Origin: Siphonodentalium dalli
Lineage: Eukaryota > Mollusca > Scaphopoda > Gadilida > Siphonodentaliidae
Assembly: GCA_032622095.1 (NCBI GenBank)
Contig: CP136064.1
Span: 1,116,001-1,180,000, forward strand
Direction: 5' to 3'
DNA: 64,000 nt
Position numbers and translations under genes: made by a program. Positions 13,301-25,890 of this stretch are shown here, piece after piece (the first letter of the stretch is position 1; each line of letters starts with the position of its first letter). Below the pieces are notes generated by a model, which saw only the letters and a program-made list of their open reading frames with translations, was not told the DNA's origin and did no database searches.

Positions 13301-16300
13301 TCCATGGTGGAGTACGGTTGGATATTTACTATTTGGCGCATTTTTCTCCATACCGCGCCATGTCAAATCTGGCCATATCCGAATCGGGTTGTCATTTACA
13401 ATGACTACAGAAAATATATATCTTCATGTTGGAATGCAAATGTATGTTTAAAGGAACAGATGTATCTCAACTTAAAGGGACATAAGTAACACCGTCACCA
13501 ACTTTAAGGGGTATCTGCTAAGACTGGTTCCATGGTGGAGTACTGTTGTATATTTTCAATTTGGCGCATGTTTTTCCATACCGCGCCATGTCAAATCTGG
13601 CCATATCCGAATCGGGTTGTCATTTACAATGACTACAGAAAATAAATATCTTCATGTTGGAATGCAAATGTATGTTTAAAGGAACAGATGTATCTCAACT
13701 TAAAGGGACATAAGTAACACAGTCACCAACTTTAAGGGGTATCTGCTATAGACTGGTTACATGGTGGAGTACGGTTGGATATTTTCAATTTTGCGCATGT
13801 TTCTCCATACCGCGCCATGTCAAATCTGGCCATATCCGAATCGGGTTGTCATTTACAATGACTGCAGAAAATAAATATCTTCATGTTGGAATGCAAATGT
13901 ATGTTTAAAGGAACAGATGTATCTCAACTTAAAGGGACATAAGTAACACAGTCACCAACTTAAAGAGGTGTCTGATTTAGACTGGTTCCATGGTGGAGTA
14001 CGGTTGGATATTTTCTATTTGGCGCATGTTTCTCCATACCGCGCCATGTCAAATCTGGCCATATCCGAATCGGGTTGTCATTTACAATGACTACAGAAAA
14101 TAAATATCTTCATGTTGGAATGCAAATGTATGTTTAAAGAAACAGATGTATCTCAACTTAAAGGGACATAAGTAACACAGTCACCAACTTTAAGGGGTAT
14201 CTGCTATAGACTGGTTCCATGGTGGAGTACTGTTGGATATTTTCAATTTGGCGCATGTTTCTCCATACCGCGCCATGTCAAATCTGGCCATATCCGAATC
14301 GGGTTGTCATTTACAATGACTACAGAAAATAAATATCTTCATGTTGGAATGCAAATGTATGTTTAAAGGAACAGATGTATCTCAACTTAAAGGGACATAA
14401 GTAACACAGTCACCAACTTTAAGGGGTATCTGCTATAGACTGGTTCCATGGTGGAGTACGGTTGAATATTTTCAATTTGGCGCATGTTTTTCCATACCGC
14501 GCCATGTCAAATCTGGCCATATCCGAATCGGGTTGTCATTTACAATGACTACAGAAAATAAATATCTTCATGTTGGAATGCAAATGTATGTTTAAAGGAA
14601 CAGATGTATCTCAACTTAAAGGGACATAAGTAACACAGTCACCAACTTTAAGGGGTATCTGCTATAGACTGGTTCCATGGTGGAGTACGGTTGGATATTT
14701 TCAATTTGGCGCATGTTTCTCCATACCGCGCCATGTCAAATCTGGCCATATCCGAATCGGGTTGTCATTTACAATGACTGCAGAAAATATATATCTTCAT
14801 GGTGGCTGCAAATATATGTTTAAAGGAACAGATGTATCTCAACTTAAAGGGACATAAGTAACACAGTCACCAACTTAAAGGGGTATCTGCTATAGACTGG
14901 TTCCATGGTGGAGTACGGTTGAATATTTTCAATTTGGCGCATGTTTCTCCATACCGCGCCATGTCAAATCTGGCCCTATCCGAATCGGGTTGTCATTTAC
15001 AATGACTGCAGAAAATATATATCTTCATGGTGGAATGCAAATGTATGTTTAAAGGAACAGATGTATCTCAACTTAAAGGGACATAAGTAACACAGTCACC
15101 AACTTTAAGGGGTATCTGCTATAGACTGGTTCCATGGTGGAGTACGGTTAGATATTTTCAATTTGGAGCATGTTTCTCCATACCGCGCCATGTCAAATCT
15201 GGCCATATCCGAATCGGGTTGTCATTTACAATGACTGCAGAAAATATATATCTTCATGTTGGAATGCAAATGAATGTTTAAAGGAACAGATGTATCTCAA
15301 CTTAAAGGGACATAAGTAACACCGTCACCAACTTTAAGGGGTATCTGCTATAGACTGGTTACATGGTGGAGTACGGTTGGATATTTTCAATTTTGCGCAT
15401 GTTTCTCCATACCGCGCCATGTAAAATCTGGCCATATCCGAATCGGGTTATCATTTACAATGACTGCAGAAAATAAATATCTTCATGTTGGAATGCAAAT
15501 GTATGTTTAAAGGAACAGATGTATCTCAACTTAAAGGGACATAAGTAACACAGTCACCAACTTTAAGGGGTATCTGCTATAGACTGGTTCCATGGTGGAG
15601 TACGGTTGGATATTTACTATTTGGCGCATGTTTCTCCATACCGCGCCATGTCAAATCTGGCCATATCCGAATCGGGTTGTCATTTACAATGACTACAGAA
15701 AATATATATCTTCATGTTGGAATGCAAATGTATGTTTAAAGGAACAGATGTATCTCAACTTAAAGGGACATAAGTAACACCGTCACCAACTTTAAGGGGT
15801 ATCTGCTAAGACTGGTTCCATGGTGGAGTACTGTTGTATATTTTCAATTTGGCGCATGTTTTTCCATACCGCGCCATGTCAAATCTGGCCATATCCGAAT
15901 CGGGTTGTCATTTACAATGACTACAGAAAATAAATATCTTCATGTTGGAATGCAAATGTATGTTTAAAGGAACAGATGTATCTCAACTTAAAGGGACATA
16001 AGTAACACAGTCACCAACTTAAAGGGGTATCTGCTATAGACTGGTTCCATGGTGGAGTACGGTTGGATATTTTCAATTTGGCGCATGTTTCTCCATACCG
16101 CGCCATGTCAAATCTGGCCCTATCCGAATCGGGTTGTCATTTACAATGACTGCAGAAAATAAATATCTTCATGTTGGAATGCAAATGTATGTTTAAAGGA
16201 ACAGATGTATCTCAACTTAAAGGGACATAAGTAACACAGTCACCAACTTAAAGAGGTGTCTGAATTAGACTGGTTACATGGTGGAATACGGTTGGATATT

Positions 16301-17650
16301 TTCTATTTGGCGCATGTTTCTCCATACCGCGCCATGTCAAATCTGGCCATATCCGAATCGGGTTGTCATTTACAATGACTACAGAAAATAAATATCTTCA
16401 TGTTGGAATGCAAATGTATGTTTAAAGGAACAGATGTATCTCAACTTAAAGGGACATAAGTAACACAGTCACCAACTTTAAGGGGTATCTGCTATAGACT
16501 GGTTCCATGGTGGAGTATGGTTGGATATTTTCTATTTGGCACATGTTTCTCCATACCGCGCCATGTCAAATCTGGCCATATCCGAATCGGGTTGTCATTT
16601 ACAATGACTACAGAAAATAAATATCTTCATGTTGGAATGCAAATGTATGTTTAAAGGAACAGATGTATCTCAACTTAAAGGGACATAAGTAACACAGTCA
16701 CCAACTTTAAGGGGTATCTGCTATAGACTGGTTCCATGGTGGAGTACGGTTGGATATTTACTATTTGGCGAATGTTTCTCCATACCGCGCCATGTCAAAT
16801 CTGGCCATATCCGAATCGGGTTGTCATTTACAATGACTACAGAAAATATATATCTTCATGTTGGAATGCAAATGTATGTTTAAAGGAACAGATGTATCTC
16901 AACTTAAAGGGACATAAGTAACACCGTCACCAACTTTAAGGGGTATCTGCTAAGACTGGTTCCATGGTGGAGTACGGTTGGATATTTTCAATTTGGCGCA
17001 TGTTTCTCCATACCGCGCTATGTCAAATCTGGCCCTATCCGAATCGGGTTGTCATTTACAATGACTGCACAAAATATATATCTTCATGGTGGAATGCAAA
17101 TGTATGTTTAAAGGAACAGATGTATCTCAACTTAAAGGGACATAAGTAACACAGTCACCAACTTTAAGGGGTATCTGCTATAGACTGGTTCCATGGTGGA
17201 GTACGGTTGGATATTTTCAATTTGGCGCATGTTTCTCCATACCGCGCCATGTCAAATCTGGCCATATCCGAATCGGGTTGTCATTTACAATGACTGCAGA
17301 AAATATATATCTTCATGTTGGAATGCAAATGAATGTTTAAAGGAACAGATGTATCTCAACTTAAAGGGACATAAGTAACACCGTCACCAACTTTAAGGGG
17401 TATCTGCTATAGACTGGTTACATGGTGGAGTACGGTTGGATATTTTCAATTTTGCGCATGTTTCTCCATACCGCGCCATGTAAAATCTGGCCATATCCGA
17501 ATCGGGTTGTCATTTACAATGACTGCAGAAAATAAATATCTTCATGTTGGAATGCAAATGTATGTTTAAAGGAACAGATGTATCTCAACTTAAAGGGACA
17601 TAAGTAACACAGTCACCAACTTTAAGGGGTATCTGCTATAGACTGGTTCC
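10328..17650 (+). repeat. HOR series I, second copy (32 units)
   Basis: The order is A to O, A B' C' D' P Q R S T, O U V W, J K L M. It matches 30-5522 at an offset of 10,298 bp and 8268-10098 at 7,552 bp. Differences seen are single bases: ACAGTTGG in the E unit at 11244, GTTGAATATT in the D' unit at 14448, and an S unit at 15363 with TTTTGCGC and AATCGGGTTATC where the first copy has TTTGGCGC and AATCAGGTTATC. The last four units also form the start of the 20-mer HOR that follows. Confidence 0.87.
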
Positions 17651-20600
17651 ATGGTGGAGTACGGTTGGATATTTACTATTTGGCGCATTTTTCTCCATAC
17701 CGCGCCATGTCAAATCTGGCCATATCCGAATCGGGTTGTCATTTACAATGACTACAGAAAATATATATCTTCATGTTGGAATGCAAATGTATGTTTAAAG
17801 GAACAGATGTATCTCAACTTAAAGGGACATAAGTAACACCGTCACCAACTTTAAGGGGTATCTGCTAAGACTGGTTCCATGGTGGAGTACTGTTGTATAT
17901 TTTCAATTTGGCGCATGTTTTTCCATACCGCGCCATGTCAAATCTGGCCATATCCGAATCGGGTTGTCATTTACAATGACTACAGAAAATAAATATCTTC
18001 ATGTTGGAATGCAAATGTATGTTTAAAGGAACAGATGTATCTCAACTTAAAGGGACATAAGTAACACAGTCACCAACTTTAAGGGGTATCTGCTATAGAC
18101 TGGTTACATGGTGGAGTACGGTTGGATATTTTCAATTTTGCGCATGTTTCTCCATACCGCGCCATGTCAAATCTGGCCATATCCGAATCGGGTTGTCATT
18201 TACAATGACTGCAGAAAATAAATATCTTCATGTTGGAATGCAAATGTATGTTTAAAGGAACAGATGTATCTCAACTTAAAGGGACATAAGTAACACAGTC
18301 ACCAACTTAAAGAGGTGTCTGATTTAGACTGGTTCCATGGTGGAGTACGGTTGGATATTTTCTATTTGGCGCATGTTTCTCCATACCGCGCCATGTCAAA
18401 TCTGGCCATATCCGAATCGGGTTGTCATTTACAATGACTACAGAAAATAAATATCTTCATGTTGGAATGCAAATGTATGTTTAAAGAAACAGATGTATCT
18501 CAACTTAAAGGGACATAAGTAACACAGTCACCAACTTTAAGGGGTATCTGCTATAGACTGGTTCCATGGTGGAGTACTGTTGGATATTTTCAATTTGGCG
18601 CATGTTTCTCCATACCGCGCCATGTCAAATCTGGCCATATCCGAATCGGGTTGTCATTTACAATGACTACAGAAAATAAATATCTTCATGTTGGAATGCA
18701 AATGTATGTTTAAAGGAACACATGTATCTCAACTTAAAGGGACATAAGTAACACAGTCACCAACTTTAAGGGGTATCTGCTATAGACTGGTTCCATGGTG
18801 GAGTACGGTTGGATATTTTCAATTTGGCGCATGTTTTTCCATACCGCGCCATGTCAAATCTGGCCATATCCGAATCGGGTTGTCATTTACAATGACTACA
18901 GAAAATAAATATCTTCATGTTGGAAAGCAAATGTATGTTTAAAGGAACAGATGTATCTCAACTTAAAGGGACATAAGTAACACAGTCACCAACTTAAAGG
19001 GGTATCTGCTATAGACTGGTTCCATGGTGGAGTACGGCTGGATATTTTCAATTTGGCGCATGTTTCTCCATACCGCGCCATGTCAAATCTGGCCATATCC
19101 GAATCGGGTTGTCATTTACAATGACTGCAGAAAATATATATCTTCATGTTGGAATGCAAATGTATGTTTAAAGGAACAGATGTATCTCAACTTAAAGGGA
19201 CATAAGTAACACAGTCACCAACTTTAAGGGGTATCTGCTATAGACTGGTTACATGGTGGAGTACGGTTGGATATTTTCAATTTTGCGCATGTTTCTCCAT
19301 ACCGCGCCATGTCAAATCTGGCCATATCCGAATCGGGTTGTCATTTACAATGACTGCAGAAAATAAATATCTTCATGTTGGAATGCAAATGTATGTTTAA
19401 AGGAACAGATGTATCTCAACTTAAAGGGACATAAGTAACACAGTCACCAACTTAAAGAGGTGTCTGATTTAGACTGGTTCCATGGTGGAGTACGGTTGGA
19501 TATTTTCTATTTGGCGCATGTTTCTCCATACCGCGCCATGTCAAATATGGCCATATCCGAATCGGGTTGTCATTTACAATGACTACAGAAAATAAATATC
19601 TTCATGTTGGAATGCAAATGTATGTTTAAAGAAACAGATGTATCTCAACTTAAAGGGACATAAGTAACACAGTCACCAACTTTAAGGGGTATCTGCTATA
19701 GACTGGTTCCATGGTGGAGTACTGTTGGATATTTTCAATTTGGCGCATGTTTCTCCATACCGCGCCATGTCAAATCTGGCCATATCCGAATCGGGTAGTC
19801 ATTTACAATGACTACAGAAAATAAATATCTTCATGTTGGAATGCAAATGTATGTTTAAAGGAACACATGTATCTCAACTTAAAGGGACATAAGTAACACA
19901 GTCACCAACTTTAAGGGGTATCTGCTATAGACTGGTTCCATGGTGGAGTACGGTTGGATATTTTCAATTTGGCGCATGTTTTTCCATACCGCGCCATGTC
20001 AAATCTGGCCATATCCGAATCGGGTTGTCATTTACAATGACTACAGAAAATAAATATCTTCATGTTGGAAAGCAAATGTATGTTTAAAGGAACAGATGTA
20101 TCTCAACTTAAAGGGACATAAGTAACACAGTCACCAACTTAAAGGGGTATCTGCTATAGACTGGTTCCATGGTGGAGTACGGTTGGATATTTTCAATTTG
20201 GCGCATGTTTCTCCATACCGCGCCATGTCAAATCTGGCCATATCCGAATCGGGTTGTTATTTACAATCACTGCAGAAAATATATATCTTCATGTTGGAAT
20301 GCAAATGTATGTTTAAAGGAACAGATGTATCTCAACTTAAAGGGACATAAGTAACACAGTCACCAACTTAAAGGGGTATCTGCTATAGACTGGTTCCATG
20401 GTGGAGTACGGTTGGATATTTTCAATTTGGCGCATGTTTCTCCCTACCGCGCCATGTCAAATCTGGCCATATCCGAATCGGGTTGTCATTTACAATGACT
20501 ACAGAACATAAATATCTTCATGTTGGAATGCAAATGTATGTTTAAAGGAACAGATGTATCTCAACTTAAAGGGACATAAGTAACACAGTCACCAACTTTA

Positions 20601-21313
20601 AGGGGTATCTGCTATAGACTGGTTCCATGGTGGAGTACGGTTGGATATTTTCAATTTGGCGCTTGTTTCTCCATACCGCGCCATGTCAAATCTGGCCATA
20701 TCCGAATCGGGTTGTCATTTACAATGACTGCAGAAAATATATATCTTCATGGTGGAATGCAAATGTATGTTTAAAGGAACAGATGTATCTCAACTTAAAG
20801 GGACATAAGTAACACAGTCACCAACTTTAAGGGGTATCTGCTATAGACTGGTTTCATGGTGGAGTACGGTTGGATATTTTCAATTTGGCGCATGTTTCTC
20901 CATACCGCGCCATGTCAAATCTGGCCATATCCGAATCGGGTTGTCATTTACAATGACTGCAGAAAATATATATCTTCATCTTGGAATGCAAATGTATGTT
21001 TAAAGGAACAGATGTATCTCAACTTAAAGGGACATAAGTAACACAGTCACCAACTTTAAGGGGTATCTGCTATAGACTGGTTCCATGGTGGAGTACGGTT
21101 GGATATTTTCTATTTGGCGCATGTTTCTCCATACCGCGCCATGTCAAATCTGGCCATATCCGAATCGGGTTGTCATTTACAATGACTGCAGAAAATAAAT
21201 ATCTTCATGTTGGAATGCAAATGTATGTTTAAAGGAACAGATGTATCTCAACTTAAAGGGACATAAGTAACACAGTCACCAACTTTAAGGGGTATCTGCT
21301 ATAGACTGGTTCC
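16736..21313 (+). repeat. 20-unit HOR, tandem copy 1 (4,578 bp)
   Basis: The order is J K L M N O A B' C'' D X A B C D E F G H I. C'' is a C unit with GGGTTGTC but with AACACATG. All 20 units recur in order immediately downstream. Private single-base differences include ACAATCACTGCAG in the E unit at 20169 and ACAGAACATAAAT in the F unit at 20398. The same circular order appears partially at 36891 and 41699, so this 20-mer looks like a founding HOR of the window. Confidence 0.9.
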
Positions 21314-24300
21314 ATGGTGGAGTACGGTTGGATATTTACTATTTGGCGAATGTTTCTCCATACCGCGCCATGTCAAATCTGGCCATATCCGAATCGGGTT
21401 GTCATTTACAATGACTACAGAAAATATATATCTTCATGTTGGAATGCAAATGTATGTTTAAAGGAACAGATGTATCTCAACTTAAAGGGACATAAGTAAC
21501 ACCGTCACCAACTTTAAGGGGTATCTGCTAAGACTGGTTCCATGGTGGAGTACGGTTGGATATTTTCAATTTGGCGCATGTTTCTCCATACCGCGCTATG
21601 TCAAATCTGGCCCTATCCGAATCGGGTTGTCATTTACAATGACTGCACAAAATATATATCTTCATGGTGGAATGCAAATGTATGTTTAAAGGAACAGATG
21701 TATCTCAACTTAAAGGGACATAAGTAACACAGTCACCAACTTTAAGGGGTATCTGCTATAGACTGGTTCCATGGTGGAGTACGGTTGGATATTTTCAATT
21801 TGGCGCATGTTTCTCCATACCGCGCCATGTCAAATCTGGCCATATCCGAATCGGGTTGTCATTTACAATGACTGCAGAAAATATATATCTTCATGTTGGA
21901 ATGCAAATGAATGTTTAAAGGAACAGATGTATCTCAACTTAAAGGGACATAAGTAACACCGTCACCAACTTTAAGGGGTATCTGCTATAGACTGGTTACA
22001 TGGTGGAGTACGGTTGGATATTTTCAATTTTGCGCATGTTTCTCCATACCGCGCCATGTAAAATCTGGCCATATCCGAATCGGGTTGTCATTTACAATGA
22101 CTGCAGAAAATAAATATCTTCATGTTGGAATGCAAATGTATGTTTAAAGGAACAGATGTATCTCAACTTAAAGGGACATAAGTAACACAGTCACCAACTT
22201 TAAGGGGTATCTGCTATAGACTGGTTCCATGGTGGAGTACGGTTGGATATTTACTATTTGGCGCATTTTTCTCCATACCGCGCCATGTCAAATCTGGCCA
22301 TATCCGAATCGGGTTGTCATTTACAATGACTACAGAAAATATATATCTTCATGTTGGAATGCAAATGTATGTTTAAAGGAACAGATGTATCTCAACTTAA
22401 AGGGACATAAGTAACACCGTCACCAACTTTAAGGGGTATCTGCTAAGACTGGTTCCATGGTGGAGTACTGTTGTATATTTTCAATTTGGCGCATGTTTTT
22501 CCATACCGCGCCATGTCAAATCTGGCCATATCCGATTCGGGTTGTCATTTACAATGACTACAGAAAATAAATATCTTCATGTTGGAATGCAAATGTATGT
22601 TTAAAGGAACAGATGTATCTCAACTTAAAGGGACATAAGTAACACAGTCACCAACTTTAAGGGGTATCTGCTATAGACTGGTTACATGGTGGAGTACGGT
22701 TGGATATTTTCCATTTTGCGCATGTTTCTCCATACCGCGCCATGTCAAATCTGGCCATATCCGAATCGGGTTGTCATTTACAATGACTGCAGAAAATAAA
22801 TATCTTCATGTTGGAATGCAAATGTATGTTTAAAGGAACAGATGTATCTCAACTTAAAGGGACATAAGTAACACAGTCACCAACTTAAAGAGGTGTCTGA
22901 TTTAGACTGGTTCCATGGTGGAGTACGGTTGGATATTTTCTATTTGGCGCATGTTTCTCCATACCGCGCCATGTCAAATCTGGCCATATCCGAATCGGGT
23001 TGTCATTTACAATGACTACAGAAAATAAATATCTTCATGTTGGAATGCAAATGTATGTTTAAAGAAACAGATGTATCTCAACTTAAAGGGACATAAGTAA
23101 CACAGTCACCAACTTTAAGGGGTATCTGCTATAGACTGGTTCCATGGTGGAGTACTGTTGGATATTTTCAATTTGGCGCATGTTTCTCCATACCGCGCCA
23201 TGTCAAATCTGGCCATATCCGAATCGGGTTGTCATTTACAATGACTACAGAAAATAAATATCTTCATGTTGGAATGCAAATGTATGTTTAAAGGAACACA
23301 TGTATCTCAACTTAAAGGGACATAAGTAACACAGTCACCAACTTTAAGGGGTATCTGCTATAGACTGGTTCCATGGTGGAGTACGGTTGGATATTTTCAA
23401 TTTGGCGCATGTTTTTTCATACCGCGCCATGTCAAATCTGGCCATATCCGAATCGGGTTGTCATTTACAATGACTACAGAAAATAAATATCTTCATGTTG
23501 GAAAGCAAATGTATGTTTAAAGGAACAGATGTATCTCAACTTAAAGGGACATAAGTAACACAGTCACCAACTTAAAGGGGTATCTGCTATAGACTGGTTC
23601 CATGGTGGAGTACGGCTGGATATTTTCAATTTGGCGCATGTTTCTCCATACCGCGCCATGTCAAATCTGGCCATATCCGAATCGGGTTGTCATTTACAAT
23701 GACTGCAGAAAATATATATCTTCATGTTGGAATGCAAATGTATGTTTAAAGGAACAGATGTATCTCAACTTAAAGGGACATAAGTAACACAGTCACCAAC
23801 TTTAAGGGGTATCTGCTATAGACTGGTTACATGGTGGAGTACGGTTGGATATTTTCAATTTTGCGCATGTTTCTCCATACCGCGCCATGTCAAATCTGGC
23901 CATATCCGAATCGGGTTGTCATTTACAATGACTGCAGAAAATAAATATCTTCATGTTGGAATGCAAATGTATGTTTAAAGGAACAGATGTATCTCAACTT
24001 AAAGGGACATAAGTAACACAGTCACCAACTTAAAGAGGTGTCTGATTTAGACTGGTTCCATGGTGGAGTACGGTTGGATATTTTCTATTTGGCGCATGTT
24101 TCTCCATACCGCGCCATGTCAAATATGGCCATATCCGAATCGGGTTGTCATTTACAATGACTACAGAAAATAAATATCTTCATGTTGGAATGCAAATGTA
24201 TGTTTAAAGAAACAGATGTATCTCAACTTAAAGGGACATAAGTAACACAGTCACCAACTTTAAGGGGTATCTGCTATAGACTGGTTCCATGGTGGAGTAC

Positions 24301-25890
24301 TGTTGGATATTTTCAATTTGGCGCATGTTTCTCCATACCGCGCCATGTCAAATCTGGCCATATCCGAATCGGGTAGTCATTTACAATGACTACAGAAAAT
24401 AAATATCTTCATGTTGGAATGCAAATGTATGTTTAAAGGAACACATGTATCTCAACTTAAAGGGACATAAGTAACACAGTCACCAACTTTAAGGGGTATC
24501 TGCTATAGACTGGTTCCATGGTGGAGTACGGTTGGATATTTTCAATTTGGCGCATGTTTTTCCATACCGCGCCATGTCAAATCTGCCATATCCGAATCGG
24601 GTTGTCATTTACAATGACTACAGAAAATAAATATCTTCATGTTGGAAAGCAAATGTATGTTTAAAGGAACAGATGTATCTCAACTTAAAGGGACATAAGT
24701 AACACAGTCACCAACTTAAAGGGGTATCTGCTATAGACTGGTTCCATGGTGGAGTACGGTTGGATATTTTCAATTTGGCGCATGTTTCTCCATACCGCGC
24801 CATGTCAAATCTGGCCATATCCGAATCGGGTTGTTATTTACAATGACTGCAGAAAATATATATCTTCATGTTGGAATGCAAATGTATGTTTAAAGGAACA
24901 GATGTATCTCAACTTAAAGGGACATAAGTAACACAGTCACCAACTTAAAGGGGTATCTGCTATAGACTGGTTCCATGGTGGAGTACGGTTGGATATTTTC
25001 AATTTGGCGCATGTTTCTCCCTACCGCGCCATGTCAAATCTGGCCATATCCGAATCGGGTTGTCATTTACAATGACTACAGAAAATAAATATCTTCATGT
25101 TGGAATGCAAATGTATGTTTAAAGGAACAGATGTATCTCAACTTAAAGGGACATAAGTAACACAGTCACCAACTTTAAGGGGTATCTGCTATAGACTGGT
25201 TCCATGGTGGAGTACGGTTGGATATTTTCAATTTGGCGCTTGTTTCTCCATACCGCGCCATGTCAAATCTGGCCATATCCGAATCGGGTTGTCATTTACA
25301 ATGACTGCAGAAAATATATATCTTCATGGTGGAATGCAAATGTATGTTTAAAGGAACAGATGTATCTCAACTTAAAGGGACATAAGTAACACAGTCACCA
25401 ACTTTAAGGGGTATCTGCTATAGACTGGTTTCATGGTGGAGTACGGTTGGATATTTTCAATTTGGCGCATGTTTCTCCATACCGCGCCATGTCAAATCTG
25501 GCCATATCCGAATCGGGTTGTCATTTACAATGACTGCAGAAAATATATATCTTCATCTTGGAATGCAAATGTATGTTTAAAGGAACAGATGTATCTCAAC
25601 TTAAAGGGACATAAGTAACACAGTCACCAACTTTAAGGGGTATCTGCTATAGACTGGTTCCATGGTGGAGTACGGTTGGATATTTTCTATTTGGCGCATG
25701 TTTCTCCATACCGCGCCATGTCAAATCTGGCCATATCCGAATCGGGTTGTCATTTACAATGACTGCAGAAAATAAATATCTTCATGTTGGAATGCAAATG
25801 TATGTTTAAAGGAACAGATGTATCTCAACTTAAAGGGACATAAGTAACACAGTCACCAACTTTAAGGGGTATCTGCTATAGACTGGTTAC
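21314..25890 (+). repeat. 20-unit HOR, tandem copy 2 (4,577 bp)
   Basis: The order matches copy 1. It is one base shorter because of a deletion in the D unit at 24585 (AATCTGCCATATCC instead of AATCTGGCCATATCC). Other private changes are CCGATTCGGG in the O unit at 22457, TTTTCCATTTTGCG in the A unit at 22686, and GTTTTTTCAT in the D unit at 23373. After unit I the order changes from J to Y at 25891. This marks the edge of the tandem duplication. Confidence 0.9.
23602..23830 (+). repeat. Representative 229-bp satellite unit (type X)
   Basis: This copy is used as the reference, numbered from ATGGTGGAG as position 1. Composition is 42 C, 49 G and 138 A/T. It has six CpG sites, at 12, 34, 51, 53, 77 and 82. 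Visible internal structure is as follows. A palindrome CCATGG spans the unit junction (228-229 and 1-4). TGGCCA lies at 67-72. A short dyad CCGA-A-TCGG lies at 76-84. A dyad GTCATT-TAC-AATGAC lies at 88-102. CTGCAG lies at 102-107, and an ATATATAT run starts at 111. TTAAAGG occurs at 145 and 169, and a degenerate third copy at 200 is exact in units with the CAACTTAAAGGGG linker. Type X is marked by ACGGCTGG (position 15 C). It recurs at 10099, 19024, 23602, 38493, 43759, 49024 and 54060, so it is a convenient HOR landmark. Confidence 0.95.

Noticed and set aside
23675-23690. Possible CENP-B box around CCGAATCGGG
   Set aside because: The canonical core is nTTCGnnnnAnnCGGGn. The A-nn-CGGG half fits, but the TTCG half is CATA here. 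There is no canonical box in the unit.
23746-23809. TTAA motifs as piggyBac-type insertion sites or MITE ends
   Set aside because: The TTAA copies are followed by AGGG, lack paired terminal inverted repeats, and are present in nearly every unit. They are part of the satellite unit and not of an inserted element.
23822-23834. tRNA-like B box (GGTTCCATGG) suggesting a tRNA-derived SINE origin
   Set aside because: Only GGTTC and one A fit the GGTTCGANNCC consensus, and no A box lies at a suitable distance upstream. The similarity is too weak to support a tRNA relic.
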